From NCBI RefSeq assembly GCF_021228295.1, contig NZ_JAJQPD010000005.1, forward strand, positions 62,001 to 126,000: DNA of 64,000 nucleotides, given 5' to 3'. The DNA is from Agromyces humatus. GTDB lineage: Bacteria; Actinomycetota; Actinomycetes; Actinomycetales; Microbacteriaceae. A program made the translations under genes and the position numbers. Below are positions 8,216-15,881 of the stretch, in pieces; within the stretch, counting starts at the first letter, position 1; the number at the start of each line of letters is the position of its first letter. The notes beneath the pieces were generated by a model, which did no database searches, had not been told where the DNA came from, and was given only the letters and a program-made list of their open reading frames with translations.

Positions 8216-8707
8216 TCATCTTCCCTCAAGTGGGCTCGTCGACCGACGCTCCACTCGTCGGCGATCGTCAGAATGTGCCTCACGCAGCAGCGCCAGCGCC
8301 GTCGCCGTCGTTCGGGCGCCCGGATTGACGATGGCGACCCACCCGAGCGATCCGTACACGGGGTGCGGAAGGATCACGTCGGGCATCGAGAAGTCGCCAG
8401 CCGAGAGATCCTGAGCCGTGAAGTCGTGCGGCGTCACCCCGGTGAGTTCCGCGAATCTCGCCGTGCCGACGTGGATGTTCAGCCTCCAGCGGCCGGCCGG
8501 ATCGAGGTTCGACAGCGTGTCGTCGGGGTAGTCCTTGGTGACGATCGTCGCGAAGGGCTGCCGGTTGCTCGGGATGGAACCGTCGGGCGAGGAGTAGAAG
8601 AAGTGGTCGCCCCACGCGATCTCGGGGAACTCACCTCCGGGTTCGGGGGCGAGCTCCAGCACGCCGTCGAGGGCTCGCACGGTTTCGAGGATCGGCTTCA
8701 TACTCAT
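8216..8707 (-). CDS. DUF6194 family protein
   Basis: Soluble protein of 163 aa matching the DUF6194 pattern as I remember it: an early FPEIAWGDHFFYSSPDG segment, FATIVTKDYPDDT, RWRLNIHVGTARFAELTG and a C-terminal LPHPVYGSLGWVAIVNPG block. No catalytic motif is recognised and the function is unknown. Two ATGs in succession (8707 and 8701) could start it. It is divergent from the double-MerR regulator at 8751; 43 bases carrying two direct repeats separate them, so it is the likeliest target of that regulator. Confidence 0.72.
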   Translation of the reverse strand: MSMKPILETVRALDGVLELAPEPGGEFPEIAWGDHFFYSSPDGSIPSNRQPFATIVTKDYPDDTLSNLDPAGRWRLNIHVGTARFAELTGVTPHDFTAQDLSAGDFSMPDVILPHPVYGSLGWVAIVNPGARTTATALALLREAHSDDRRRVERRSTSPLEGR

Positions 8708-8708
8708 A

Positions 8709-8729
8709 GTTGAAGTGTGAGGTTGAAGT
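8709..8729. promoter_or_regulatory. Direct-repeat operator candidate between DUF6194 and MerR genes
   Basis: GTTGAAGT occurs at 8709-8716 and again at 8722-8729, 13 bases apart, in the 43-base divergent intergenic region. MerR proteins normally use inverted repeats; a direct repeat here fits the tandem HTH layout of the neighbouring regulator. Confidence 0.5.
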
Positions 8730-8750
8730 GGTTATGGAGGGTTCCCGACC

Positions 8751-9488
8751 GTGACCGTGGAGCAATCCCACCCCGGCCGGCTGACGACCGCGACGCTCGC
8801 ACGCGTGTCGGGATACTCGGTGCAGCAGGTGCGCGACCTCGAACGGCTCGGTGTCATTCCGCCTGCTCGCCGTGCCGCCAACGGGTATCGGCAATTCTCC
8901 TCGATCCATATCCTCGCGTTGCGTGCGTACCGCAACCTCGCGCTCGCCGTCGGACCCGTGCAGGCACGCCAGGCTCAGCGGGCGGTCCGCGAGCTGCCGA
9001 TCGACCCCGCTGCCGCACTCATCAGCTCGTTGCACGTCACGCTCACCCGCGAGCGAGACGGGGTCCTGGCGGCGTTGCGAGCACTCGATCAGATCAGTGC
9101 GGAGTCGATGGCCGATCCGTCCCTCGCCGCCGACGACGACGCGATGACGATCACCGAGCTCGCCGGCGCGCTCGGGGTGCGATCGTCCACCCTCCGATTC
9201 TGGGAGCAGCAAGGACTGGTCACGCCTGAGCGTGTGACCCGGATGAACGCACGGCGATATCCGCTCTCTGCGATCCGAGAGGCGAGGATCACCGCTGCGC
9301 TCCGGGCCGGCGGCTACCGCATCCCCGAAGTCCGAGGGCTGCTGCACTCCATACGCGAGCTCGACGTCGACGACCCGCGTGCCGCCCTTCACGAGCGACT
9401 CGACACCGTCGCGATGCGGACACTGGCGCTGCTGAGAGCGGGGACCGACATCGCTGCCCTCGTCACCGCCGAGCGCACCGCCCGCTGA
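8751..9488 (+). CDS. MerR-family regulator with two tandem MerR HTH domains
   Basis: Regulator of 245 aa. Residues ~12-75 form one MerR winged helix-turn-helix (TTATLARVSGYSVQQVRDLERLGVIPPARRAANGYRQF in pieces), and residues ~132-200 form a second (MTITELAGALGVRSSTLRFWEQQGLVTP, then MNARRYPLSAI). They are joined by a ~55-residue helical region, and only a short helix follows the second HTH. No cysteine effector site is visible. A GTG start is used; GGAGGG lies 10 bases before GTG 8751, and GTG 8757 is possible. It is divergent from the DUF6194 gene, which it may control. Most MerR proteins carry a single DNA-binding head. Confidence 0.85.
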   Translation: MTVEQSHPGRLTTATLARVSGYSVQQVRDLERLGVIPPARRAANGYRQFSSIHILALRAYRNLALAVGPVQARQAQRAVRELPIDPAAALISSLHVTLTRERDGVLAALRALDQISAESMADPSLAADDDAMTITELAGALGVRSSTLRFWEQQGLVTPERVTRMNARRYPLSAIREARITAALRAGGYRIPEVRGLLHSIRELDVDDPRAALHERLDTVAMRTLALLRAGTDIAALVTAERTAR

Positions 9489-9524
9489 CCGATCGGGTTC
9501 CCGTCAACCTCGTCGCGCGCGGGG

Positions 9525-9530
9525 TAGCAT
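9525..9530 (+). promoter_or_regulatory. -10 element of moaD, leaderless arrangement
   Basis: TAGCAT followed by 6 bases and the moaD ATG; no ribosome-binding site fits. It would start the moaD-moeA-moeA-moaC-mobA transcript. Confidence 0.5.
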
Positions 9531-9536
9531 CTTGCC

Positions 9537-9785
9537 ATGGCGCTCGTGACCGTTCGGTACTTCGCGGCGGCCGCGGAGGCGGCCGGCGTCGAAGAAGAGC
9601 GGCTCGAGTTCGCCGACACGGCAACGCTCGGCGCGCTGCGCGACGAACTCGTCTCGCGCTACGGCGCGTCGATGGAACGGGTGCTGCGCTCGGGTTCGTT
9701 CCTGGTCGACGGCACGGTGCGGCGCGAGGCGGGTCATCCGCTCGCCGACCGCGTCGACATCCTGCCGCCGTTCGCCGGCGGCTGA
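9537..9785 (+). CDS. moaD: Molybdopterin synthase sulfur carrier subunit
   Basis: Ubiquitin-like sulfur carrier of 82 aa ending in the required Gly-Gly (PPFAGG), whose thiocarboxylate donates sulfur in the MoaE active site. The beta-grasp core (VTVRYFAAAAEAAGVEEERLEF, then TLGALRDELVSRYG) is normal in length. It is the substrate of MoeZ. It opens a five-gene molybdenum cofactor operon on the plus strand; moeA follows after 15 bases. Confidence 0.93.
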   Translation: MALVTVRYFAAAAEAAGVEEERLEFADTATLGALRDELVSRYGASMERVLRSGSFLVDGTVRREAGHPLADRVDILPPFAGG

Positions 9786-9800
9786 GCCTCGGAGTCGAAG

Positions 9801-11096
9801 ATGCGCACGTTCGTCGAACACCAGCGCGCGGTGCGCGAGCTGCTCGCCCCACTGCACTCGTCGCTCGAGGCGGCCGAGGGCGCCGAGGTACTCGCACTCG
9901 ACGCCGTCTCGGGGCCGCACGGCCGGGTGCGCGCGCACGGTCGCGTGCTCGCCCATGACGTGATCGCCCCCGGCGACCTTCCCGCGTTCGCGAACTCGCA
10001 GATGGACGGGTACGCGGTCGCCTCCGCCGACCTCGCGGCCGCCCGGCCCGAGCAGCCCGTCGAGTTGCCCGTCGGGCGCACGACCGCCGCCGGCGACCCG
10101 ATCCGCACCCACGCCCGCGGCACCGCGTCGCCCGTGATGACCGGCGCAGCCCTACCCCACGGCGCCGACGCCGTCGTGCCGGTCGAGGCGGCGGATCCCC
10201 CGCGATTCCGCGGACTCGGCGGCAGCGCCCACGACGTGCAACCGGGCACGACGGCGCGCTTCGCGCACCCCGTCGCCGCAGGCACGTTCGTACGCGCGAT
10301 CGGCACCGACGTCGCCCGCGGCGCCGTGCTGCTGCCCGCGGGCGCTCGCCTCGGACCCGCCCAGCTCGGCACGCTCGCGGCGGCAGGCATCACCGAGGTC
10401 GCGGTACGCCGCCGCATCACGGTGCTGCTGCTCTCGACCGGCCACGAGCTGCGCGCGGCAGGCGCGCCGCTCGAGCCCGGGCAGATCCACGATGCGAACA
10501 CGCCGATGCTGCGCGCCGCCCTCGACGAGGCCGGCGCGCTCGTGCGCGACACCCTGACCCCCGACGACCCCGAGGCTGTCGTCGACGCGCTCGAGGGCTC
10601 GGCCGGGCTCGTCGACCTCGTGATCACGACGGGCGGCGTGAGCGCCGGTGCGTTCGAGGTCGTGCGCGACGCGCTCGCGGCGCGGGGTGTCGAGTTCGTC
10701 AGCGTCGCCATCCAGCCGGGCGGCCCGCAGGGGCTCGGCCGGGTCATCCTGTCGCCGGGGACCGCCGGCGTGCCCGTCGTGACGTTCCCCGGCAACCCGG
10801 TGAGCGCGCTCGTCTCGTTCGAGCTGTTCCTGCGCCCCGTGCTGCGCGCATTCGCCGGGCTGGCCCCCGACCGCCCTCGCGCGCACCTCAAGCTCGCGCA
10901 TGCCGTGAACTCGCCGATCGGCAAGCACCAGGTGCGTCGCGGTGTCATCGACGGCGACGGCGCGGTCGAGGTCGGCGCGCCGAGCTCGCACCTGTTGCAC
11001 GCCTACGCGAACGCGACCGTGCTCGTGCACCTGCCGGTCGGCATCGACGCGCTGCCCGCGGGCGCGCTCGTCGACGTCTGGAGGATCGATGACTGA
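9801..11096 (+). CDS. moeA: Molybdopterin molybdotransferase, paralogue 1
   Basis: MoeA-type enzyme (431 aa) that uses adenylated molybdopterin and molybdate to form the active cofactor. Family blocks present are the N-terminal PAFANSQMDGYAV, VMTGAALPHGADAVVPVE, the MogA-like domain with STGHELRAAG and TTGGVSAGAFEVV, and TFPGNPVSALVSFELF. The C-terminal domain IV is short. A second, diverged moeA lies directly downstream. Its stop region contains the start of a 20-codon reading frame that ends on the next moeA start. Confidence 0.93.
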   Translation: MRTFVEHQRAVRELLAPLHSSLEAAEGAEVLALDAVSGPHGRVRAHGRVLAHDVIAPGDLPAFANSQMDGYAVASADLAAARPEQPVELPVGRTTAAGDPIRTHARGTASPVMTGAALPHGADAVVPVEAADPPRFRGLGGSAHDVQPGTTARFAHPVAAGTFVRAIGTDVARGAVLLPAGARLGPAQLGTLAAAGITEVAVRRRITVLLLSTGHELRAAGAPLEPGQIHDANTPMLRAALDEAGALVRDTLTPDDPEAVVDALEGSAGLVDLVITTGGVSAGAFEVVRDALAARGVEFVSVAIQPGGPQGLGRVILSPGTAGVPVVTFPGNPVSALVSFELFLRPVLRAFAGLAPDRPRAHLKLAHAVNSPIGKHQVRRGVIDGDGAVEVGAPSSHLLHAYANATVLVHLPVGIDALPAGALVDVWRIDD

Positions 11097-11151
11097 GACG
11101 CGCCCGGCGCGACCCGCCCAGCCGGTGCGACGCCCACCGATTCCGCGATGA
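11089..11151 (+). CDS. Possible 20-codon coupling frame between the two moeA genes
   Basis: Tiny reading frame beginning inside the last codons of moeA-1 (ATGACTGAG) and ending in a TGA that overlaps the ATG of moeA-2 (ATGAG). The peptide (MTETRPARPAQPVRRPPIPR) is Pro/Arg-rich with no known motif. moeA-2 has no ribosome-binding site, so ribosomes running through this frame could deliver it translationally. It may equally be chance. Confidence 0.3.
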   Translation: MTETRPARPAQPVRRPPIPR

Positions 11152-12425
11152 GCACGGGCGAACTCGACACGGTCGACGCGCACCTGGCGCGCGTGCTCGG
11201 CGCGGTGCATCCGCTCGCCCCGATCGACGTGGCGCTCGCCGATGCAGGCGGCCGCGTGCTCGCGGTCGACGTGCGCAGCCGGCTCGACATTCCGCTGTTC
11301 GACAACTCGGCGATGGACGGGTACGCCGTGCGGCACGCCGACGTCGCCGCGGCGACCGCCGCGCACGAGGTGACCCTGCGGGTCGTGGGCGAGGTCGCCG
11401 CGGGCAGTGCCCACGACCCCGGCATCGGCCCGGGCGAGGCGGTGCACATCATGACCGGGGCGCCCATGCCGAGCTCCGCCGACTCCGTCGTGCCGGTCGA
11501 GCACACCGATGCCGGCCGCTCGGTCGTCGCCGTCGCCGTCGCGCCGAGACCCGGGGCGCATGTGCGGCGCACGGGCGAGGACCTGCACGCCGGCGACGCC
11601 GTGCTCGCCGCAGGGGTGCACCTCACCGCGGCACGCGTCTCGGCCCTCGCCGCCGCCGGGTACTCGCGAGTCGACGTGCATCCGGCACCACGCGTGGGGG
11701 TCGTCTCGACGGGCAGCGAACTCGTCACTCCCGGGCACCCGCTCGCGCGCGGACAGATCCCCGAGTCGAACTCGCTGCTGCTCGCCGGCCTGGTGCGCGA
11801 GGCGGGCGGCGATGTCGTGCACGTCGCGAGCGTGCCCGACGACGAGTCGGTGCTCGACGACGAGATCGCCCGCTGCCTCGACGCGAGCCTCGACCTCATC
11901 GTGCTGTCGGGAGGCGTGAGCGTGGGCGGGCACGACGTCGTGAAGGCGACGCTCGCGCAGCTTCGCACCGTCGGATTCCACACGATCGCGATGCAGCCCG
12001 GCAAACCGCAGGCGTTCGGGATGCTGCATCGCGGCGCCGAGACGCCGACCCCCGTGTTCGGCCTGCCGGGCAACCCGGTGGCGACCGCCGTGTCGTTCGA
12101 GGCGTTCGTGCGGCCGGCACTGCTGCGCCTGCAGGGAGCGGCCGACGTGCACCGGCCGCGCATCGCCGCCGTCGCGGTCGAGGGCTGGCGGGTGCCCCGC
12201 GCGAAGCTGCAGTTCATGCCGGTCGCGGTCGTCGCAGCCGGAACGCCGCCCGACGCATCCCCCACACCCCTCGACACCCGACCGCGCGTGCGGCCCGCGA
12301 CCCGCGGGGGTTCGGGCTCGCACCTCGTCGGCGGGCTGGCTGCGGCCGACGGCTACGCGATCGTGCCCGCCGAGGTCGACGAGGTTCGCGCGGGCGACCC
12401 CGTGACTGTCATGCTGGTCACCTGA
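11148..12425 (+). CDS. moeA: Molybdopterin molybdotransferase, paralogue 2
   Basis: Second MoeA of 425 aa. It keeps IPLFDNSAMDGYAV, IMTGAPMPSSADSVVPVEHT, the GVVSTGSELVTPG and LSGGVSVGGHDVVKATL blocks and GLPGNPVATAVSFEAF, and has a full C-terminal domain IV (RGGSGSHLVGGLAAADGYAIVP). It is closer to the canonical sequence than paralogue 1. Two MoeA copies are frequent in Actinobacteria, and different copies may serve different Mo enzymes. No Shine-Dalgarno sequence precedes the ATG. Its stop overlaps the moaC start (TGATG). Confidence 0.93.
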   Translation: MSTGELDTVDAHLARVLGAVHPLAPIDVALADAGGRVLAVDVRSRLDIPLFDNSAMDGYAVRHADVAAATAAHEVTLRVVGEVAAGSAHDPGIGPGEAVHIMTGAPMPSSADSVVPVEHTDAGRSVVAVAVAPRPGAHVRRTGEDLHAGDAVLAAGVHLTAARVSALAAAGYSRVDVHPAPRVGVVSTGSELVTPGHPLARGQIPESNSLLLAGLVREAGGDVVHVASVPDDESVLDDEIARCLDASLDLIVLSGGVSVGGHDVVKATLAQLRTVGFHTIAMQPGKPQAFGMLHRGAETPTPVFGLPGNPVATAVSFEAFVRPALLRLQGAADVHRPRIAAVAVEGWRVPRAKLQFMPVAVVAAGTPPDASPTPLDTRPRVRPATRGGSGSHLVGGLAAADGYAIVPAEVDEVRAGDPVTVMLVT

Positions 12426-12901
12426 TGAGCGAGCAGCCATTCACCCACCTCGATGCCCGCGGCGAGGCCCGCATGGTCGACGTGACGCAGAAGAACCCCA
12501 CGGTGCGCAGCGCCACCGCGACCGGCCGCGTCGTGTGCGGCCCCGAGGTCGTGGCCCACCTGCGCGACGGCAGCGTGCCCAAGGGCGACGTGCTCGCGGT
12601 CGCGCGCATCGCCGGCATCCAGGCCGCCAAGCGCGCCGCCGAGCTGCTGCCCCTCGCCCACGTCATCGGCGTGCACGGCGTGGTCGTCGACCTCGCCATC
12701 GGCGACGAGGGCGTCGACATCGCCGCCACCGTGCGCACGGCCGACCGCACCGGCGTCGAGATGGAGGCGTTCACCGCCGTGTCGGTCGCCGCACTCGCGA
12801 TCGTCGACATGGTCAAGGGCATCGACAAGTCGGTGTCGATCGAGGGCATCCGCCTCGAGTCGAAGACGGGCGGCAAGTCGGGCGACTGGCACCGGCCGTG
12901 A
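12425..12901 (+). CDS. moaC: Cyclic pyranopterin monophosphate synthase
   Basis: Enzyme of 158 aa converting MoaA's 3',8-cyclo-GTP to cyclic pyranopterin monophosphate. Signatures are MVDVTQKNPTVRSATATGRV, ARIAGIQAAKRAAELLPLAHVIG with the conserved His, GVEMEAFTAVSVAALAIVDMVKGIDKSVSI with the catalytic Asp and Lys, and the C-terminal KTGGKSGDW. Length is standard. It overlaps moeA-2 by one base, and its stop overlaps the GTG of mobA (GTGA), so these genes are tightly coupled. Confidence 0.96.
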   Translation: MSEQPFTHLDARGEARMVDVTQKNPTVRSATATGRVVCGPEVVAHLRDGSVPKGDVLAVARIAGIQAAKRAAELLPLAHVIGVHGVVVDLAIGDEGVDIAATVRTADRTGVEMEAFTAVSVAALAIVDMVKGIDKSVSIEGIRLESKTGGKSGDWHRP

Positions 12902-13890
12902 GCAGCGCGCCCCCGGCCGACGACGTCCACGACCCCGACGACGGCATCGCGCTCGACGCGGTCATCCTCGCCGGGGGCCGGTCGTCGCGCCTCGGCGGCT
13001 CGCCGAAGGCCGAGCTCGTCATCGGATCGCGGCGGCTCGTCGATCTCGCGGTCGATGCCGCCGTCTCCGCCGGCGCGCGGCACACCGTCGTGGTGGGCCC
13101 TGGCGGACTCGTCGCGCCGCCGGTGCTCACCACCCGCGAAGACCCGCCGTTCAGCGGGCCGGTCGCCGGCCTCGCCGCGGGACTGGCCGCACTCGACCGT
13201 CTCGACGCCGGCGACGAGGCATCCGACCGCCGCGACCCGGCCGACCCTGGCGACGCGACCGACCAGACTGAACGATGGGTGCTCGTGCTCACGTGCGACC
13301 TGCCGCTCGCCGGCGACGCCGCGGCCGAACTCGTCGCCGCCACGGCCCACGCTGCCCGCGACACGCACGGCATCCACCTCGACGACGGTCGTCCGCAGTG
13401 GCTGCCCGCCGTCTACCGCCGAGACGCGCTCACGCGGGCACTCGCCGAGCTCGGCGACGTGCGGGGCGCCTCGATGCGCGGGCTCGCAGCGCGTGTGACG
13501 CTGATGGCGATCCCCGACCCGGGCAGCCTGACCGCCGACGTCGACACATGGGACGATCTCGAGAAGGCGCGGCGATCGCATGCCGAGCACGCCCCCGCGT
13601 CGCCACCCACGGAAGGACCGAGCATGCCGACCACACCGAACTCCCCCGAGTCGCTCGACCGGTGGCTCGCCGCCCTCGCCACCGAACTGGGGATCGACCC
13701 CGCGACCGTTCCCGTCGGCGACATCCTCGATCTCGCGCGCGACGTCGCGCACGGCGTGGCACGGCCCGCCGCCCCGCTCAGCACGTTCGTGCTCGGGCTC
13801 GCGGTCGGTGCCGGCAACGGCTCGCTCGCCGAGCTATCGGCGCGTGCGACCGCACTCGCCGAAGGCTGGTCGCCCGACGAGACGGCCTGA
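12898..13890 (+). CDS. mobA: Molybdenum cofactor guanylyltransferase-like protein fused to DUF6457
   Basis: Fusion of 330 aa. Residues ~20-225 are a MobA-type nucleotidyltransferase: LDAVILAGGRSSRLGGSPKAEL at the N-terminus, the PFSGPVAGLAAGL segment, VLVLTCDLPL with the metal-binding Asp, and DVDTWDDLEKA near the end. After a Pro-rich linker, residues ~245-330 form a DUF6457 domain (LDRWLAALATELGIDPATV, then STFVLGLAVGAGNGSLAEL). The start GTG overlaps the moaC stop. It would attach GMP to the pterin, making the bis-MGD form used by NarG. The role of DUF6457 is unknown, and an internal Met at 13624 could in principle yield it separately. Confidence 0.85.
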   Translation: MSSAPPADDVHDPDDGIALDAVILAGGRSSRLGGSPKAELVIGSRRLVDLAVDAAVSAGARHTVVVGPGGLVAPPVLTTREDPPFSGPVAGLAAGLAALDRLDAGDEASDRRDPADPGDATDQTERWVLVLTCDLPLAGDAAAELVAATAHAARDTHGIHLDDGRPQWLPAVYRRDALTRALAELGDVRGASMRGLAARVTLMAIPDPGSLTADVDTWDDLEKARRSHAEHAPASPPTEGPSMPTTPNSPESLDRWLAALATELGIDPATVPVGDILDLARDVAHGVARPAAPLSTFVLGLAVGAGNGSLAELSARATALAEGWSPDETA

Positions 13891-13899
13891 TCGCCGACC

Positions 13900-14406
13900 T
13901 CAGTGATCGCCGCCGTCGAGCTGCGCGATCAGGTGCGGCATCAACGGGATGAGCACGTCGAGCCCGTCGGCGACGCCGCCGGTCGAGCCGGGCAGGTTCA
14001 CGACGACCGCCCGCGGCAGCCCAGCGGGGGCCGCGATGCCGGCGAGCCCGCGCGAGAGCACGGCAGTGGGGACGACGGATGCCCCGCGCCGCCGGATGTC
14101 CTCGGCGACGCCGGGCAGTTCGGCAGCGAGCAGGGGCCGGGTGCCCTCGGGGGTGAGGTCGCGCGGGCCGACCCCGGTGCCGCCCGTCGTGACCACGAGG
14201 CGGAACCCCGCGGTGAGCGCCGCCGCGATCGCCGCCTCGACCGAGGCCGCGCCGTCGGGCACGGTCGCGACGTGCACGGCCTCGAACCCCGCGTCGACCA
14301 GCCGGTCGGTCGCGGCCGGCCCCGAGGCATCGGCCCGCTCGCCGCTCGCCGAGCGGTCGGAGACGGTGATCACCGCCGCCCGGATGCGCTCAGCGTCGCC
14401 TGCCAT
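13900..14406 (-). CDS. mog: Molybdopterin adenylyltransferase (MogA/MoaB family)
   Basis: Protein of 168 aa that adenylates molybdopterin before Mo insertion by MoeA. Diagnostic blocks are ITVSDRSASGERADASGP, VVTTGGTGVGPRDLTPEGTRPLL and the C-terminal VVNLPGSTGGVADGLDVLIPLMPHL. It is convergent with mobA (9 bases between stops) and upstream of narK on the same strand direction. TAGCCT lies 6 bases before the ATG with no ribosome-binding site. Confidence 0.92.
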   Translation of the reverse strand: MAGDAERIRAAVITVSDRSASGERADASGPAATDRLVDAGFEAVHVATVPDGAASVEAAIAAALTAGFRLVVTTGGTGVGPRDLTPEGTRPLLAAELPGVAEDIRRRGASVVPTAVLSRGLAGIAAPAGLPRAVVVNLPGSTGGVADGLDVLIPLMPHLIAQLDGGDH

Positions 14407-14412
14407 GCATCA

Positions 14413-14418
14413 AGGCTA
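14413..14418 (-). promoter_or_regulatory. -10 element of mog, leaderless arrangement
   Basis: TAGCCT on the minus strand, 6 bases before the ATG at 14406. It sits in the 26 bases between narK and mog, so mog has its own promoter. Confidence 0.5.
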
Positions 14419-14432
14419 GGCCCTCGCCTCGC

Positions 14433-15656
14433 TCAGGAGCCGGGCCGCGCGTCGCGCAGCATGCCAGCGACGACGAGCGCGACCGCACCGACGATCACGA
14501 GCAGCCACAGCCCGAGCGCATAGGAGTTCGTCTCGGGGTTGTACGTAGCGCCCATCACGAGGGGCGGGAAGTACCCGCCGAGACCGCCGGCCGCCGCGAC
14601 GACTCCACTGACCGCGCCCACCTTGTCCTTCGGGGTCGACGGGCCCACCCAGGCGAACACCGCACCCATGCCGAGTCCCATCGCGCCGGCCATCGCGATG
14701 AAGGTGACGCCGGTGAGGATGCCCTCGGGCGGCTGCTGGCCGACGACGTACGCGAGCGACACGATGCCGGCGAGCGACACGAGCGAGACGATCTTCGGAC
14801 CGAGCCGGTCCGAGAGCACGCCGCCGATCGGGCGGGCGACCACCGCCGCCACGGCGAACAGCGCGGTGCGGGTGCCGGCGCCGATCGGGTCGACGTCGTC
14901 GGGATAGATCGTGGTGAGGTACTTCGGCAGGAAGGTCGCGAAGGCGACGAACCCGCCGAAGACGATCGCATAGAGGAACGACATCTCCCACGTGATGGGA
15001 AGCCGCAGCGCGCCCACGACCTTCGGGATGAACGGCTGGCGGCTCGACTCCCAGACGGGCGAATCCCGCAGGAACAGCCACACCACGATCGCCGTCGCCA
15101 CCATGATCGCCGCGATCAGCAGGTGGGTCGGCAGGTATCCGATGCTCTCGGCCAGCCGCGGCGTGAAGAACGCCGAGACCGCCGTGCCGATCATGCCCAT
15201 GCCGAACACGCCCGTCGCGAATCCCCGACGCTTCGCGACGTACCACGCGCTCGAGAACGGTACGCCGACGGCGAAGATCGTGCCGGCCACCCCCAGGTAG
15301 AACCCGGCGACCATCAGCAGCGGGAAGCTCTTCAGGGTGCCCGCCAGGGCCACGAGCAGCACGGCGGGCATCGAGCCGAGCAGCACGAAGGTGAACATCT
15401 TGCGTCCGCCGAACCGGTCGGTCAACGCACCGACGACGATGCGGCCGAGCGCGCCGACGAGCACGGGCATCGCGAGCATGAGCGAGATCTGCCCCTCGTC
15501 GAGCCCCATCTCGGTCGCGTACGTCTTCTGCAGCGGTGCGATCACCATCCACGCCCAGAATCCGATCGTCGAGGCGAAGGTCGCCAGGAGGATCTGGCCG
15601 AGCTGGCCTCGCAACTCGGTGCGCTCGGGTGGTTGCTGCGTCGACGTCGCCTGCAT
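14433..15656 (-). CDS. narK: Nitrate/nitrite MFS transporter
   Basis: Twelve-helix major-facilitator protein of 407 aa of the NarK/NasA group, moving nitrate in and/or nitrite out to support NarGHI. The first helix carries TIGFWAWMVIAPLQKTYATEMG, the loop motif reads GALTDRFGGRK, and the nitrate-signature region (FYLGVAGTIFAVGVPFSSAW) follows in helix 5. A purine-rich GGGGG site precedes the ATG at 15656; much longer upstream in-frame sequence is not coding. It is divergent from narG across a 225-base control region. Confidence 0.93.
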   Translation of the reverse strand: MQATSTQQPPERTELRGQLGQILLATFASTIGFWAWMVIAPLQKTYATEMGLDEGQISLMLAMPVLVGALGRIVVGALTDRFGGRKMFTFVLLGSMPAVLLVALAGTLKSFPLLMVAGFYLGVAGTIFAVGVPFSSAWYVAKRRGFATGVFGMGMIGTAVSAFFTPRLAESIGYLPTHLLIAAIMVATAIVVWLFLRDSPVWESSRQPFIPKVVGALRLPITWEMSFLYAIVFGGFVAFATFLPKYLTTIYPDDVDPIGAGTRTALFAVAAVVARPIGGVLSDRLGPKIVSLVSLAGIVSLAYVVGQQPPEGILTGVTFIAMAGAMGLGMGAVFAWVGPSTPKDKVGAVSGVVAAAGGLGGYFPPLVMGATYNPETNSYALGLWLLVIVGAVALVVAGMLRDARPGS

Positions 15657-15881
15657 GCTGCCCCCTTGCTCGGCGGGAATCGTCCGGCCGCACTGCCTGT
15701 GCCGACAATATCCGCGCCGCGCGTGCTGCGCCAGCACCGTCGCCGGCGTACTTCCCGCCGGATCGGCCGGAACCGGGATGCTTCCTTCCGCCGCGAATGG
15801 CCTCGGGACATAATGGGCGAAGACCGCGGCAGTGACGCCGAAGATCACGGTGACGCTCGCCGCCCGTTCAGGGAGGCCTTC
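15657..15881. promoter_or_regulatory. Divergent narK-narG control region
   Basis: 225 bases without a gene. Candidate -10 boxes are TATTGT for narK (complement of 15705-15710) and CATAAT for narG (15809-15814), giving leaders of roughly 45 and 60 bases. I could not identify a convincing FNR-type dyad (TTGAT-N4-ATCAA) or another known nitrate-response box, so the regulator remains open. The GGGAGG at 15871-15876 is the narG ribosome-binding site. Confidence 0.45.

Noticed and set aside
10152..12440. ~760-codon minus-strand frame opposite the two moeA genes
   Set aside because: His/Arg/Gly-rich composition without domains; the plus strand carries two unmistakable moeA genes.
15657..15881. FNR-type anaerobic regulatory dyad before narG or narK
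   Set aside because: No TTGAT-N4-ATCAA-like sequence could be found by eye; the region is listed only as a control region.
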